Shown: positions 1 to 9,758 of the stretch, in pieces
Position numbering within the stretch: position 1 is the first letter of the stretch
Layout of the letters: every line of letters begins with the position of its first letter
Source of the DNA: Rhizobium sp. RU36D
GTDB lineage: Bacteria > Pseudomonadota > Alphaproteobacteria > Rhizobiales > Rhizobiaceae
Direction: 5' to 3'
Assembly: GCF_900176345.1 (NCBI RefSeq)
Contig: NZ_FWXU01000004.1
Location: forward strand, 1 to 64,000
DNA length: 64,000 bases
Notes under the pieces: generated by a model
What the model saw: the letters and a program-made list of their open reading frames with translations, nothing else
The model's database searches: none
What the model was told of the DNA's origin: nothing
Position numbers and translations under genes: made by a program

Positions 1-10
1 GCCTTCGTCA

Positions 11-30
11 TGCCAAACCTCCGTTTGGCA
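11..30. repeat. 8-bp inverted repeat with 4-nt loop
   Basis: The arms TGCCAAAC and GTTTGGCA flank the loop CTCC. It lies just downstream of the decayed mrr reading frame. No T-run follows on either strand, so it is at best a weak terminator. It could equally be a remnant of a mobile-element end. Confidence 0.45.
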
Positions 31-37
31 TAATGAG

Positions 38-851
38 TCAGAATTCCTCTGATTTGGGAATCCCATCACGAGTCGGCGTCATTGCTCGTTGGTATGACTT
101 GTAAAAGTACCGGTGGTAATGAAGAGGCCTTTATCGGCTCGCCCCTGCAAAGCCCCACGAAAATCCCTGATCTCCCGAGATCCGACGCTTCCCTGCCAAC
201 GCTTGCATTGAAAATATACCTGAAACGAAACCAAATTTACGCGCAGAACACCGACCCCGTCGATACCGCCATCACCGGATTTTCCACGAACTTCTACTTT
301 TATGAAGCCGGCCTCACGCAAGAGTCGTTGCGACAATCGCTCAAAGGAGGCTGGATCCATTTGCATCAGGCATTCCAATAGGCTCTGTTTCCAGTCACGA
401 ACAATGGTGGGCTCTTCTGCGATTTCCACGGCGGTCATCACGAGAGCTTCTGGCGCCACGCCATCGTTCTTTTGTTGTAGCCGTCGAAGTCTTGATCTCT
501 CGCGCTCTTCTTCGTTTACTTTATTGTAAATGGCGAGCGTTTGCGATTTCTCCGTTATCGCGAATCCTGTTTCGGTTAGGTTCCAAACGCCACGTGCAGA
601 ATTTGCTAACGCTCCGCCACGCTTCAAAATGTTCTAGCCCATGCCAGGTAATAGCTTAGCCTCTGATCGCGTCCATTGGGCATCAGATAGCTTTGCTCAG
701 TTTCGGTTACGCCCTCACGCTCGGTGATATTGTCGTTCAATTCATCGATTGCTGCAGAGCCGCCCAAGGCACGTAGCGCTTCGATTGTTGCCAGCATCAT
801 TTGCGGCAAATCGGGCAGACCGCTCTGCCCGATATGAAACGTTCTGCTCAT
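38..851 (-). pseudogene. mrr: Broken Mrr-family type IV restriction endonuclease
   Basis: Mrr proteins cut modified DNA. An N-terminal winged-helix domain begins at an ATG at 849-851 directly behind a strong AGGAGG site, but runs into a stop at about 628. The frame continues after a one-base shift in a T-run (TTTT where TTTTT would restore the usual Arg-Thr-aromatic-Leu-Lys join). It then encodes the PD-(D/E)xK catalytic domain, with GGIDG and QCK visible. A second shift near 100 moves the end (residues like TRDGIP) into another frame that stops at 38, earlier than in intact family members. Base composition is more AT-rich than in neighbouring genes, which suggests a transferred and decaying gene. 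The first shift alone could be a homopolymer sequencing error, but two shifts plus truncation argue for real decay. Confidence 0.8.
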
Positions 852-869
852 GTCGCCTCCTGCGGATGC

Positions 870-895
870 AAAAAAGGGGCGCTGCAACGCCCCTT
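870..895 (-). terminator. Intrinsic terminator of nrdJ
   Basis: An 8-bp perfect stem (AAGGGGCG / CGCCCCTT) with a 6-nt loop is followed on the minus strand by a T-run. It lies 20 bp past the nrdJ stop and separates nrdJ from the mrr remnant. Confidence 0.85.
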
Positions 896-915
896 AGAAT
901 CTATGGCTAGACCAA

Positions 916-3900
916 TCAGCTGCACCCGCTCGTCGCGCCACACGTGTCGCACTTCTCGCAAGTCCCATTCCGCACCATGGTGAAATTCTGGCACTCGGAG
1001 CACATGTTGCCCGTATACCCCTGCGCAATCGAGCGCATGCGGCGGTCAGCTTCGAGTTTTTTGGCTTCCGTCTTGGCCGCGGCGGCGTCGGCGGCGGCCT
1101 TGTCGGAGAAGAGGGCGGTGGCCTCCTGGGCGGACTCGTCCACCAGTTCCTCGGCGATCTCCTCGGCCAGTTCGGCGGCGCGCTCCTCGTAGTCGCGCTT
1201 GAAGGCGACGATTTCGGAGGTGGAGACGGCAGCGACCGGCTCCAGCTTGCGGGCGGTATTGCCGGCAAAGGCGGTGATGGTGGCGCCGCCGGAGGCCTTG
1301 GCGGGGGCGGCGGTTGCAGCGCCCTTCGGCTCGGCCAGCGACCGGTCAACATTGCCGCCCGACACCAGCGTCGGCTTGTGGCCGCGGGTCCAGCCGGTCG
1401 AGATCAGGTTGGTCTTGCCTTCCTGGATGCCCTTGCCGAGCGCCGTGTTGGAGAAATCAGACGTATCGACATGGGCGAGGTCGTGACGGCCGAGATAGGA
1501 CACGGCGAGTTCGCGGAACACGTAGTCGAGGATCGAGGTGGCGTTCTTGATCGCGTCATTGCCCTGAACCATGCCGGCCGGCTCGAACTTGGTGAAGGTG
1601 AAGGCCTCCACATATTCTTCCAGCGGCACGCCATATTGCAGGCCAAGCGAGATGGCGATGGCGAAGTTGTTCATCATCGCCCGGAAGGCGGCACCTTCCT
1701 TGTGCATGTCGATGAAGATTTCGCCGAGGCGGCCATCGCCGAATTCGCCGGTGCGCAGATAGACCTTGTGGCCGCCGACGGTGGCCTTCTGGGTATAGCC
1801 CTGGCGGCGGTTCGGCAGCTTTTCCCGTTCGCGCACCACGCGCTCGACCACGCGCTCGATGATCTTTTCGGTGATCGTCACGGCCTTGGCGGCGACGGGG
1901 GCGGCAACCAGTTCCTCCAGCGCGTCCTCGTCGTCCTCGTCCTCGATCAGCGAGGCGTTAAGCGGCTGGGAGAGCTTCGAGCCATCGCGATAGAGCGCAT
2001 TGGCCTTAAGCGCCAGCTTCCAGGACAGCATATAGGCGGCGCCGCAATCCTCGACGGTCGCCTCGTTCGGCATGTTGATCGTCTTGGAGATCGCACCCGA
2101 GATGAAGGGCTGGGCAGCCGCCATCATGCGGATGTGGGATTCAACCGAAAGGTAACGCTTGCCGATCTTGCCGCAAGGATTGGCGCAATCGAACACGGCC
2201 AGATGCTCGGCCTTGAGGAAGGGCGCGCCTTCCAGCGTCATCGCACCGCAGACATGGATGTTTGCAGCCTCGATCTCCTTCTTGGAGAAGCCGAGATGGT
2301 CGAGCAGGTTAAAGCTCATGTCGGAGAGCTGCTCGTCGGATACCTTGAGCGTGCCCTTGAGGAAGTCGGCGCCGAGCGTCCACTGGTTGAAGACGAACTT
2401 GATGTCGAAGGCGGCCTTCAGCGCGCCGTTCAACGCCTCGATCTTGTCTTCGGTGAAGCCCTTGGCGCGCAGCGAGCCGGGATTGATGCCGGGCGCCTGG
2501 TTCAGGTTGCCATGGCCGACAGCATAGGCGTCGATCTCGGCGATCTGCGATTCCGAATAGCCAAGGGTGCGCAGCGCTTCCGGCACGGCAGCGTTGATGA
2601 TCTTGAAATAGCCGCCACCGGCGAGCTTCTTGAACTTCACCAGTGCGAAGTCGGGCTCGATGCCGGTCGTGTCGCAATCCATCACGAGGCCGATCGTGCC
2701 GGTGGGCGCGATGACCGAGACCTGGGCATTGCGATAGCCATGCTTTTCGCCAAGCTCCAGCGCCTTGTCCCAGGCGGCGGTCGCATGGGCGATCAGGTCG
2801 CGATCGGTGCAATCGGCATGGATCAGCGCTACCGGATCGACCGAGAGGCCTTCATAACCCGTGGTCTGCCCATGCGCGGCACGGCGATGGTTGCGGATGA
2901 CGCGCAGCATGTTGTCGCGGTTCGGCTGATAGCCCGGGAAGGGGCCGAGTTCCGAGGCGATTTCGGCTGACGTCGCATAGGAAACGCCGGTCATGATCGC
3001 GGTCAGCGCGCCGCAGATCGCGCGGCCCTCGGCCGAATCATAGGGGATGCCGGAGGACATCAAGAGACCGCCGATATTGGCATAGCCGAGGCCGAGCGTG
3101 CGATATTCATAGGAGAGTTCGGCAATTTGGCGTGAGGGGAACTGCGCCATCATCACCGAGACTTCCAGCACCAGGGTCCACAGGCGCACGGCATGCTCGT
3201 AGTCGCCGATATTGATGCGCTTGGTCGCCTTGTCCTTGAACTGCAGCAGGTTCAGCGAGGCGAGGTTGCAGGCCGTGTCGTCCAGGAACATGTATTCCGA
3301 GCACGGGTTCGATGCACGGATCGGGCCGGCGGCCGGGCAGGTGTGCCAGTCGTTCATCGTGGTGTTGAAGTGCAGGCCGGGATCTGCCGATGCCCAGGCG
3401 GCATAGGAGATCTTTTCCCATAGCTCGCGGGCCTTCAGCGTCTTCATCACGCGGCCGTCGCGGCGGGCGGTCAGGTTCCAGTTGCCGTCATTTTCGACAG
3501 CGCGCAAAAAGTCGTCCTTCAGCGAAACGGAGTTGTTGGAGTTCTGGCCCGACACGGTGAGATAGGCTTCCGAATCCCAGTCGGTGTCGTAGGTCTTGAA
3601 TTCCAGGTCCTTGTAGCCCTGCTGGGCGAACTGGATGACGCGCTTGATGTAGTTTTCCGGAACCTGGTCCTTCTTGGCGGCGCGGATCTCGCGCTTCAGG
3701 GCCGGGTTCTCGTTCGGGTCAAAGCAGGCATCATTGGCGGCCGTGCAGTTGACGCAGGCCTTCATGATCGCCTTGAGGTGCTTGGCAACGATCTTGGAGC
3801 CGGTGACGAGGGCAGCAACCTTCTGCTCTTCCTTCACCTTCCAGTCGATATAGGATTCGATATCGGGATGGTCGATGTCGACCACGACCATCTTGGCCGC

Positions 3901-4728
3901 ACGGCGGGTGGTGCCGCCCGACTTGATGGCGCCGGCCGCGCGGTCGCCGATCTTCAGGAAGGACATCAGGCCGGAGGACTTGCCGCCGCCCGACAGCTTC
4001 TCGCCTTCGCCGCGCAGGTGGGAGAAGTTCGAGCCGGTGCCAGAGCCGTATTTGAACAGGCGCGCCTCGCGGACCCACAGGTCCATGATGCCGCCTTCGT
4101 TGACGAGATCGTCCTCGACCGACTGGATGAAGCAGGCATGCGGCTGCGGATGCTCATAGGCAGACTTGGACTTGGTCAGCTTGCCGGTGAAGGGGTCCAT
4201 GTAGAAATGCCCCTGGCCGGGGCCGTCGATGCCATAGGCCCAGTGCAGGCCGGTGTTGAACCACTGCGGGCTGTTCGGAGCGACGCGCTGGGTGGCCAGC
4301 ATGTAGGCAAGCTCATCCTTGAAGGCGGCCGCATCTTCCTCGGACGAGAAATACTTGCCCTTCCAGCCCCAATAGGTCCAGGTGCCGGCCAGACGGTCGA
4401 AAACCTGACGCGCATCGGTTTCCGAGCCATAGCGCTCGTTTTCAGGCAGTTCCTTCAAGGCCTTTTCGTCGGCAACGGAACGCCACAGGAAGGAGGGAAC
4501 GTCGTTTTCTTCGACCTTCTTCAGGCGTGCGGGAACGCCGGCCTTGCGGAAATATTTCTGCGCTAGAATGTCGGCCGCGACCTGCGAGAACTGCGCGGGC
4601 ACGTCGATATCGGCCAGACGGAAGACGATCGATCCGTCGGGGTTCTTGATTTCGCTCACCGCCTTGCGGAATTCGATCTCCGCATAGGCGGACTGGCCGG
4701 GCTTTGTAAAACGACGTTCGATGCGCAT
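916..4728 (-). CDS. nrdJ: Vitamin B12-dependent (class II) ribonucleotide reductase
   Basis: Reduces ribonucleotides to deoxyribonucleotides with adenosylcobalamin as radical generator, in the cytoplasm. The 1270-residue product begins MRIERRF at 4728 behind an AGGA-type site; the frame is open further upstream but that part does not look conserved. Visible features are the reductase barrel with the [20 protein letters not shown] segment and the glycyl/cysteine pocket. A cysteine-rich C-terminal ribbon contains CSEC and CEKCDTCG, typical of the long NrdJ form. It is monocistronic, closed by a strong terminator. A pair of NrdR-like boxes lies about 130-180 bp upstream. No cobalamin riboswitch was recognised upstream. 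Confidence 0.97.
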   Translation of the reverse strand: MRIERRFTKPGQSAYAEIEFRKAVSEIKNPDGSIVFRLADIDVPAQFSQVAADILAQKYFRKAGVPARLKKVEENDVPSFLWRSVADEKALKELPENERYGSETDARQVFDRLAGTWTYWGWKGKYFSSEEDAAAFKDELAYMLATQRVAPNSPQWFNTGLHWAYGIDGPGQGHFYMDPFTGKLTKSKSAYEHPQPHACFIQSVEDDLVNEGGIMDLWVREARLFKYGSGTGSNFSHLRGEGEKLSGGGKSSGLMSFLKIGDRAAGAIKSGGTTRRAAKMVVVDIDHPDIESYIDWKVKEEQKVAALVTGSKIVAKHLKAIMKACVNCTAANDACFDPNENPALKREIRAAKKDQVPENYIKRVIQFAQQGYKDLEFKTYDTDWDSEAYLTVSGQNSNNSVSLKDDFLRAVENDGNWNLTARRDGRVMKTLKARELWEKISYAAWASADPGLHFNTTMNDWHTCPAAGPIRASNPCSEYMFLDDTACNLASLNLLQFKDKATKRINIGDYEHAVRLWTLVLEVSVMMAQFPSRQIAELSYEYRTLGLGYANIGGLLMSSGIPYDSAEGRAICGALTAIMTGVSYATSAEIASELGPFPGYQPNRDNMLRVIRNHRRAAHGQTTGYEGLSVDPVALIHADCTDRDLIAHATAAWDKALELGEKHGYRNAQVSVIAPTGTIGLVMDCDTTGIEPDFALVKFKKLAGGGYFKIINAAVPEALRTLGYSESQIAEIDAYAVGHGNLNQAPGINPGSLRAKGFTEDKIEALNGALKAAFDIKFVFNQWTLGADFLKGTLKVSDEQLSDMSFNLLDHLGFSKKEIEAANIHVCGAMTLEGAPFLKAEHLAVFDCANPCGKIGKRYLSVESHIRMMAAAQPFISGAISKTINMPNEATVEDCGAAYMLSWKLALKANALYRDGSKLSQPLNASLIEDEDDEDALEELVAAPVAAKAVTITEKIIERVVERVVREREKLPNRRQGYTQKATVGGHKVYLRTGEFGDGRLGEIFIDMHKEGAAFRAMMNNFAIAISLGLQYGVPLEEYVEAFTFTKFEPAGMVQGNDAIKNATSILDYVFRELAVSYLGRHDLAHVDTSDFSNTALGKGIQEGKTNLISTGWTRGHKPTLVSGGNVDRSLAEPKGAATAAPAKASGGATITAFAGNTARKLEPVAAVSTSEIVAFKRDYEERAAELAEEIAEELVDESAQEATALFSDKAAADAAAAKTEAKKLEADRRMRSIAQGYTGNMCSECQNFTMVRNGTCEKCDTCGATSGCS

Positions 4729-4858
4729 CTCAATCCTAGTCCTTGTTAAATCCGGCGCCGTTTTCGGGCGCGAATGTCCCCGCCCAGCCGCGCTCGTCAA
4801 AAAGACGCCGCCAGGTGCTCAAAATTGCTTCCTACAGGTGGTGATCCCGCGTTAGGTA

Positions 4859-4905
4859 GCGCTGTATCTTGTGCCGATGCTGGCTGCAAACACTAAATAT
4901 AGTAT
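4859..4905. promoter_or_regulatory. Tandem NrdR-box-like operator upstream of nrdJ
   Basis: The 16-mer at 4890-4905 (ACACTAAATATAGTAT) matches 14 of 16 positions of the NrdR box consensus acaCwAtATaTwGtgt. A weaker box at 4859-4874 matches 11 of 16. Their starts are exactly 31 bp apart, about three helical turns, which is the usual NrdR spacing. The stronger box overlaps a TATATT-like -10 on the minus strand. I infer NrdR repression of nrdJ; the nrdR gene is not in the window. Confidence 0.7.
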
Positions 4906-5118
4906 TAACAGTTTATTGCGACCAGTCCCGGATCGATGTTTTTGGCTACGAAAAAAACCGCGCAAAAGGACCTCTCAGCCTTGCTCGTCATGAGCAGACG
5001 CCGGGATTCGACAAACGGTATTCTTGATAAGAGCCGGCCTCGTTAATTCCAGCTCAGTCGCCGCCGCAACATAGAATCCATTAACTTTGAAAGGGGCGAT
5101 TCCGTCAAGAGGTGGTTT

Positions 5119-5265
5119 ATGACGAAAATATTAATACCAGATATTGTGGTGTCCCGCTGTGGAAAACGGGGAAAGTGCGTAAGCCAGCAATATCAGCGCC
5201 TTGCCGCGGAAGCCTCAGCCGCGATGCTATTGAAGGGACAAAATCAGCCCCTTCTCCTGCCGTAG
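5119..5265 (+). CDS. Possible small protein (48 aa), unknown
   Basis: A short frame starting ATG at 5119, preceded by AGAGGTGG, encodes a basic 48-residue peptide with two cysteines. No family is recognised. Codon use in its first half is AT-rich and unlike the neighbours. It may be a chance frame in the nrdJ upstream region. Confidence 0.2.
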   Translation: MTKILIPDIVVSRCGKRGKCVSQQYQRLAAEASAAMLLKGQNQPLLLP

Positions 5266-5393
5266 CGTCAAGGCTGGGGAGAACGTAGGAAGGGGCGTCT
5301 CATCAGGTGCCAAGATCGCGGGCTGTACCGAATCGGAGCGTGGTTTGTCGCGCAAGCGGCCTATCTCACACGGTGACGGTGAGCCTAGCTTGG

Positions 5394-5981
5394 TCACAAT
5401 GCGTCTATGTTGACGCCGATGGTGATCGCCCCGATCGGCTTGCCGCCATCGTCGGAGATGGTCAGCGAGGCCTGCGATTGCAACGCCTGGGACGACTCGT
5501 CCTTTTCGATCACATCGATGAAGAGCGCATCCGGGCCGGCGTCGAAGGACTTCTGAAACTTGTCTTCGTCCCCCTGCCAAAAGTCCGAGGGCATGTCGGT
5601 GGCGCCGACGATCAGGCCCCTGTTGTCCATGACGAGTATTTCGGCAATGCGTCCGCCGGAACCGGACAGCTTTTGCCGGAGCATTTCCGACAATACGTTC
5701 TCGGCCACGATGTCGATCATTATGCTATGGCCGGTACCTTCGAAACCGGCGCGCCACTGGCGATCGAGTTCGTTGATATCCGCATCGCTCAAGGTGGCAT
5801 GTCGGGCATTCTGTTGCTGGATGGCGCCGATCAGCAGCGGGTCGCGGATCCACGGACGAACGTCGGTTTCCACGAAAGCTCGGACGGCCGGCACATGGCC
5901 TTGTTCGGCGCCATTGGCCGTTGGACCCAACGCGATGACGACAGACAGGAAGGCGGCTGCCCAAGCGGTAAAACCTGTCAA
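5394..5981 (-). CDS. Secreted Cache/PDC-like sensor protein (paralogue 2)
   Basis: A 195-residue exported protein. It has an N-terminal hydrophobic signal peptide (about residues 1-24, ending near ANGA) followed by a single periplasmic domain resembling PDC/Cache ligand-binding modules. The block around residues 115-195 (ILVMDNRG, FWQGDE, KFQKSF, QSQASLTISD, IGAITIG) is shared almost residue for residue with the gene at 6311-6886. The start is TTG at 5981, chosen because GGAGGA lies 6 nt upstream. It has no membrane anchor after the signal and no output domain, so it probably works as a free periplasmic binding protein. The nearby chemoreceptor suggests, but does not prove, a role in signal delivery. 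Confidence 0.8.
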   Translation of the reverse strand: MTGFTAWAAAFLSVVIALGPTANGAEQGHVPAVRAFVETDVRPWIRDPLLIGAIQQQNARHATLSDADINELDRQWRAGFEGTGHSIMIDIVAENVLSEMLRQKLSGSGGRIAEILVMDNRGLIVGATDMPSDFWQGDEDKFQKSFDAGPDALFIDVIEKDESSQALQSQASLTISDDGGKPIGAITIGVNIDAL

Positions 5982-6310
5982 TTCTCTGTCCTCCGCTCAA
6001 AAACGCGCTGTTGATCGCATTCCCCATGCTGGATGCGGCGCGGCACCACAAGGGTAATATTCGGCGATTTCCCTTTAACAAAAAATAAAACAGATCGTGG
6101 TCGTCGCCTCCTAGAAAAAGAACGTGGTGAATTCAATCTATTCGCGAGATCCAGTTGCGATCGCTATTTATGGAAATGCCCGGTTGAGGCAAATTATATT
6201 AAAGGTTTAAAGTATTTTCGCCAGGAGATGATCGGATACACAGAAGTACGGCGCCCTGAGGCGCCGCAAGATCTTTTGTTTCCTTGGGGGTCGAGGCTTG
6301 GCGCGACGAC
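5982..6310. other. 329-bp spacer between the two Cache paralogues
   Basis: AT-rich around 6055-6215, which fits a separate promoter for the downstream paralogue on the minus strand. A 7-bp GC stem (CGGCGCC / GGCGCCG, 6249-6266) just past the upstream gene could terminate its transcript, although the T-tract on the minus strand is poor. No credible coding frame is seen. Confidence 0.5.
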
Positions 6311-6886
6311 TTAGAGGGCGTCGAGATTGATGCCGATGGTGATTGCCCCGATCGGCGTGCCAGTCTCGTCGGAAATCGTCAGCGATGCCTGGGACTGCAG
6401 CGCCTGGGTCGACTCGTCCTTTTCCACCTCGTCCACGAACAGCGCATCCTTGCCGGCGCCAAAGGACTTCTGGAACTTCGCCTCGTCGCCCTGCCAGTAG
6501 TCCGAGGTCACGTCGCTCTGCCCGACATTGAGGCCCTTATTGTCCATCACGAACAGTTCGGAAATGGTGCCGGAGGAGGCGGCCTGCTTTTCCTGCAGCA
6601 GCTTGGAGAGCGCGTTGTTCAGCACCTCATTGATCATCGGTCGATCCGATGCCTCGACTTCGGCGCGCCATTTCTTGTCAAGCGCATCGATATCGGTTGC
6701 CGCAAGGCCGGCGTTCTTGTCGTTCTGCGCCTTGATGGCGACGATGACGGTCGGGTCGGAGAGCCACGGGACGACATTTTCCTGAACATAGGCCGTAACG
6801 GGCGCGACATGCTCCTGGGCGTATACCGGGCTGGTGGTTGCGGCAAGGGCGCCAAGGGCGATGATGCTGGCTACTATCGATTTCAT
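6311..6886 (-). CDS. Secreted Cache/PDC-like sensor protein (paralogue 1)
   Basis: A 191-residue exported protein, paralogous to the 5394-5981 product. The signal peptide is about residues 1-23 with a VYA cleavage motif, followed by one Cache/PDC-like domain (ELFVMDNKG, YWQGDE, QSQASLTISD, GTPIGAITIG). The ATG at 6886 sits behind GAGGAGA. It begins 73 bp past the stop of the chemoreceptor gene at 6960-8738 and in the same direction, so the two are probably co-transcribed. The product resembles the ligand-binding part of a chemoreceptor without transmembrane or signalling segments. It may bind a small molecule and dock on the receptor. The ligand cannot be predicted. Confidence 0.82.
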   Translation of the reverse strand: MKSIVASIIALGALAATTSPVYAQEHVAPVTAYVQENVVPWLSDPTVIVAIKAQNDKNAGLAATDIDALDKKWRAEVEASDRPMINEVLNNALSKLLQEKQAASSGTISELFVMDNKGLNVGQSDVTSDYWQGDEAKFQKSFGAGKDALFVDEVEKDESTQALQSQASLTISDETGTPIGAITIGINLDAL

Positions 6887-6959
6887 CGGAGTTCTCCTCG
6901 TGAACGGTGTTGTGCCGGGACCCTGGTCTCCTCCGGATCCCCTGGGAGGTCATGCGGGC

Positions 6960-8738
6960 TCAGGCAACGCGCCTGAAAGGCGTGGTAGGACGGGTTGCAA
7001 TGCGGAAGCGTCCTGCCGCATCCTGCAGCAGCCGGCTCTGGCTCAGCAGGTCGTGGCATGCAGCCGAGGTCTCCTCGACCATGGCGGCGTTGCGCTGGGT
7101 GGTCTGGTCCATTTCGGTGATCGCGTGGTTGATCTCGCGCAGTCCCGAGGATTGCTCCTGGTAGGACGAAGCGATCGCGCCGATCGTATCGGCAATGCTG
7201 CCGATACGCTCCTCGATCTTCATGAGGGCCGCGCCGGTCTCGTTGACCAGGTTGACGCCGCCGGCCACTTCCGCGTTTGAAACGGCAACAAGCTGCTTGA
7301 TTTCCTTCGCAGCCGTGGCTGACCGCTGGGCAAGCTCGCGGACTTCCTGTGCCACCACGGCAAAACCCTTGCCGGCATCGCCCGCCCTGGCGGCCTCGAC
7401 ACCGGCATTGAGCGCCAGGAGATTGGTCTGGAAGGCAATCTCGTCGATCACGGAAATAATCTGCCCAATCTGCGAGGACGAGTTCTGGATGCGATCCATG
7501 GCGCCGATGGCACGGTGTACGACCTCGGCGGATACGCGCGCTTCGGTCTTGGCTTCGCCCACCATGCGGCCCGCAAGTTCGGCGCTTCTGGATGAGGTCT
7601 GGATCGTTGTCGTGACTTCATTCAGGGCCGCTGCCGTCTCTTCGAGCGAGGCGGCCTGCTGTTCCGTCCGCTTCGCCAGTTGCTGGGCCTGGTCCGCCAG
7701 TTCGCCGGCGCCATCCTCGACCGCAATAGATGCGGATTTGATGGATGTGATCGCCTCGGAGACGCTGTCGACCATGGCGTTGAAATCGACTCGCAACTGC
7801 TCGAAATCGGGGCCGAGATCGTTCAGCCGGGTGCTCAGTTGTCCGTCCGACAGACGTGACAGGGCATCGCCAACGCGGTCGATGATGCGTCTTTGGGTAT
7901 CGGCGGCTTCTTCGGAGAGGGCGGCATTGCGCGCACGTTCGGTCTCAAGGACCTGTTGCTGCTGCTCGGCGCGGCGGCGGGTCTCGTCTGTCTCGATCGC
8001 ATCGAGCCGGAAGCGTTCGAGGGCGCGGGCCAGAAAGCCGATCTCATCACCCTTTTGCTGGAACACCACGGCAGTCTGCATGTCCCCCTCCTGAAGCGCG
8101 ACAATGCGGGCACTCAACTGACCGAGAGGGCGGCCGACCAGTCGCCGCATGGCGATGAGCAGGGCCGCAACCGCCACGGTGATGACGGCGGACTGGATCA
8201 CCAGCGCGATCAAGGCGTTGTTGCGGGCGCTGTTGAGCACCTGCTCCGCCGACCAACTTGTAAAGACGTAACCTTGAGCCTTGCCGTTCTTGTCCAGCGG
8301 CAGAGGGGTCATCATGGTGACCACGCCGGCATCAAGGGCAGAACGGTCGATTTTCTGCTCGGCCGGTGCCGCCTTGAGCATGGCGATCATCGCATCGTCG
8401 GCGGGCAGGGCCGGTACACCGTCACGTCGCCAGTTGTCGATGATCTTCAGGTCGGTATTGAAGGCGGCGAACTGCACGAGTTCCAAGGCCGGGTTGTCCC
8501 GGTAAACCTTGTAGGTTTCGGCCACCACATCCACCTTGCCCCACTTCACGCCGCCGGCAGCAAGACTTGCGAACTGCGCCGAATCCTTGCTCCAGCCCGC
8601 CTGGGCGAGCCTGAGCATGTTGTCTCGCTGGCTGGTCCAACTGTAGACGGAGAGGCCAATCACGCCGATCAGGTTGATACATACGATCAGCGCGGCCATT
8701 TTGACGGTGAGCGAAAGCGAATTAAGCATTCTGAACAT
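6960..8738 (-). CDS. Methyl-accepting chemotaxis protein (membrane)
   Basis: A 592-residue chemoreceptor. A first membrane helix lies at about residues 7-29, a periplasmic domain follows to about 175, and a second helix spans about 178-200. A HAMP and coiled-coil segment comes next, then the cytoplasmic signalling hairpin with the conserved tip [19 protein letters not shown]. The periplasmic part is about 145 residues and resembles single-Cache sensors. The ATG at 8736-8738 was chosen over an upstream TTG because GGAGG lies 11 nt before it. No C-terminal CheR pentapeptide is seen. It is followed by a secreted Cache-like protein, so the receptor may read a protein-bound ligand. Confidence 0.93.
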   Translation of the reverse strand: MFRMLNSLSLTVKMAALIVCINLIGVIGLSVYSWTSQRDNMLRLAQAGWSKDSAQFASLAAGGVKWGKVDVVAETYKVYRDNPALELVQFAAFNTDLKIIDNWRRDGVPALPADDAMIAMLKAAPAEQKIDRSALDAGVVTMMTPLPLDKNGKAQGYVFTSWSAEQVLNSARNNALIALVIQSAVITVAVAALLIAMRRLVGRPLGQLSARIVALQEGDMQTAVVFQQKGDEIGFLARALERFRLDAIETDETRRRAEQQQQVLETERARNAALSEEAADTQRRIIDRVGDALSRLSDGQLSTRLNDLGPDFEQLRVDFNAMVDSVSEAITSIKSASIAVEDGAGELADQAQQLAKRTEQQAASLEETAAALNEVTTTIQTSSRSAELAGRMVGEAKTEARVSAEVVHRAIGAMDRIQNSSSQIGQIISVIDEIAFQTNLLALNAGVEAARAGDAGKGFAVVAQEVRELAQRSATAAKEIKQLVAVSNAEVAGGVNLVNETGAALMKIEERIGSIADTIGAIASSYQEQSSGLREINHAITEMDQTTQRNAAMVEETSAACHDLLSQSRLLQDAAGRFRIATRPTTPFRRVA

Positions 8739-8962
8739 GTCGCATACGACCTCCAAGCGCTGCGTCAGCAGGGCTTCGTCTTACCGGACATCTGCGCCAC
8801 GCATCGCGTCGTCATGACCCGTTGGCCCAAGGCCGGTCGCAGTATGCCAAGATTTAGCGTGCGCATGTTAACATATTCGGAATATGTAATTTACATATGT
8901 TCAAATATGCGTCTTTTGCCGCATCCACAGGCATTTTTGAGTGCTTGGAGTGTGCCAATACG

Positions 8963-8989
8963 AAAACGCCCGCGCTGAGGGCGCGGGCG
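8963..8989 (-). terminator. Intrinsic terminator of gpt
   Basis: An 8-bp GC stem CGCCCGCG / CGCGGGCG with a 7-nt loop is followed on the minus strand by TTTTCGT. It lies 33 bp past the gpt stop. Confidence 0.85.
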
Positions 8990-9021
8990 AGGACGGCATT
9001 ATCCTTGATGATGCGGACAGA

Positions 9022-9519
9022 TCAGCCTTTTGTGCCCTTGGCGATCGGCTCCTGATAGGTGAAGCCCATGTCCCAGGGGAAATAGATCCAGGTGTCCTGG
9101 GAGACTTCCGTCACGAAGGTATCGATTGTCGGCACGCCCTTGGGCTTGGCATAGACACAGGCGAAATGGGCCTTCGGCAGCATTTCGCGCACTTCCGCCG
9201 CGGTCTTGCCGGTATCGGTCAGGTCGTCGACCACCAACACGCCGGCGCCACCATCGGTCAGCAGGTCGGCAGAGATCCCTTTGAGAACGTTCATCTCGCC
9301 TTGGTTCACATAGTCATGATAGGACGCGATGCAGACGGTTTCGATCAGGCGGATGTTGAGTTCGCGGGAAATGATCGCCGCCGGCACCAGTCCGCCTCGG
9401 GTGATGCAGACGATGCCCCGGAATTCCTGCCCCATGCCGGCCAGCCGCCAGGCTAGCGCGCGGGCATCGCGGTGGAACTGGTCCCAGGAGACGGGGAAGG
9501 CTTTTTCAGGCAGCGACAT
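9022..9519 (-). CDS. gpt: Xanthine(-guanine) phosphoribosyltransferase
   Basis: Purine salvage enzyme that joins xanthine or guanine to PRPP. The 165-residue length matches the family. The PRPP-binding signature [13 protein letters not shown] lies near residues 88-100, and the upstream RGGLVP loop is present. The start MSLPEKAF at 9519 fits the family length; the frame stays open for about 315 further bases upstream, but that extension is low-complexity and not credible. It stands alone, closed by its own terminator. Confidence 0.93.
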   Translation of the reverse strand: MSLPEKAFPVSWDQFHRDARALAWRLAGMGQEFRGIVCITRGGLVPAAIISRELNIRLIETVCIASYHDYVNQGEMNVLKGISADLLTDGGAGVLVVDDLTDTGKTAAEVREMLPKAHFACVYAKPKGVPTIDTFVTEVSQDTWIYFPWDMGFTYQEPIAKGTKG

Positions 9520-9758
9520 TGAGCGGGCTCCGCGTTCGATCTGGCCGGTCGGCGCCGGCATGGGTCTGGACGGAGGGCTGTCGAAGAGACACCACGCTTT
9601 GAAAGCGGAGCTGTCGGGCCTGGGCATCCGCTCCAGGCAACGGCCAATCCGGGCTATCCGTCTTTGGCCGCTGCTATTAGCGGCAATCGCCGCGCATTGG
9701 CAAGAGGGAGCGAGCGCCGCCGCTCTTGAAGCGACGGCAAAGGGTCTGAAGCCGGCAA

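Larger units (their letters stand above)
4729..5393. other. 665-bp intergenic region upstream of nrdJ
   Basis: Contains the nrdJ leader and NrdR-type boxes, then AT-rich sequence, and one short open frame at 5119-5265 on the plus strand. The rest (about 5266-5393) holds nothing I can name. The stretch 4910-5120 has no convincing hairpin terminator or coding frame. Confidence 0.6.

Noticed and set aside
1..860. Prophage or insertion-sequence end at the left edge
   Set aside because: Only a short palindrome (11-30) and the broken mrr gene are seen; no transposase, integrase or direct repeats.
1378..2970. 530-codon open frame on the plus strand opposite nrdJ
   Set aside because: It is the antisense shadow of a strongly biased GC-rich gene; it has no recognisable domain, while nrdJ on the other strand is unambiguous.
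4729..5393. Cobalamin riboswitch upstream of nrdJ
   Set aside because: No B12-box-like core or the expected paired elements were found; NrdR boxes explain regulation better.
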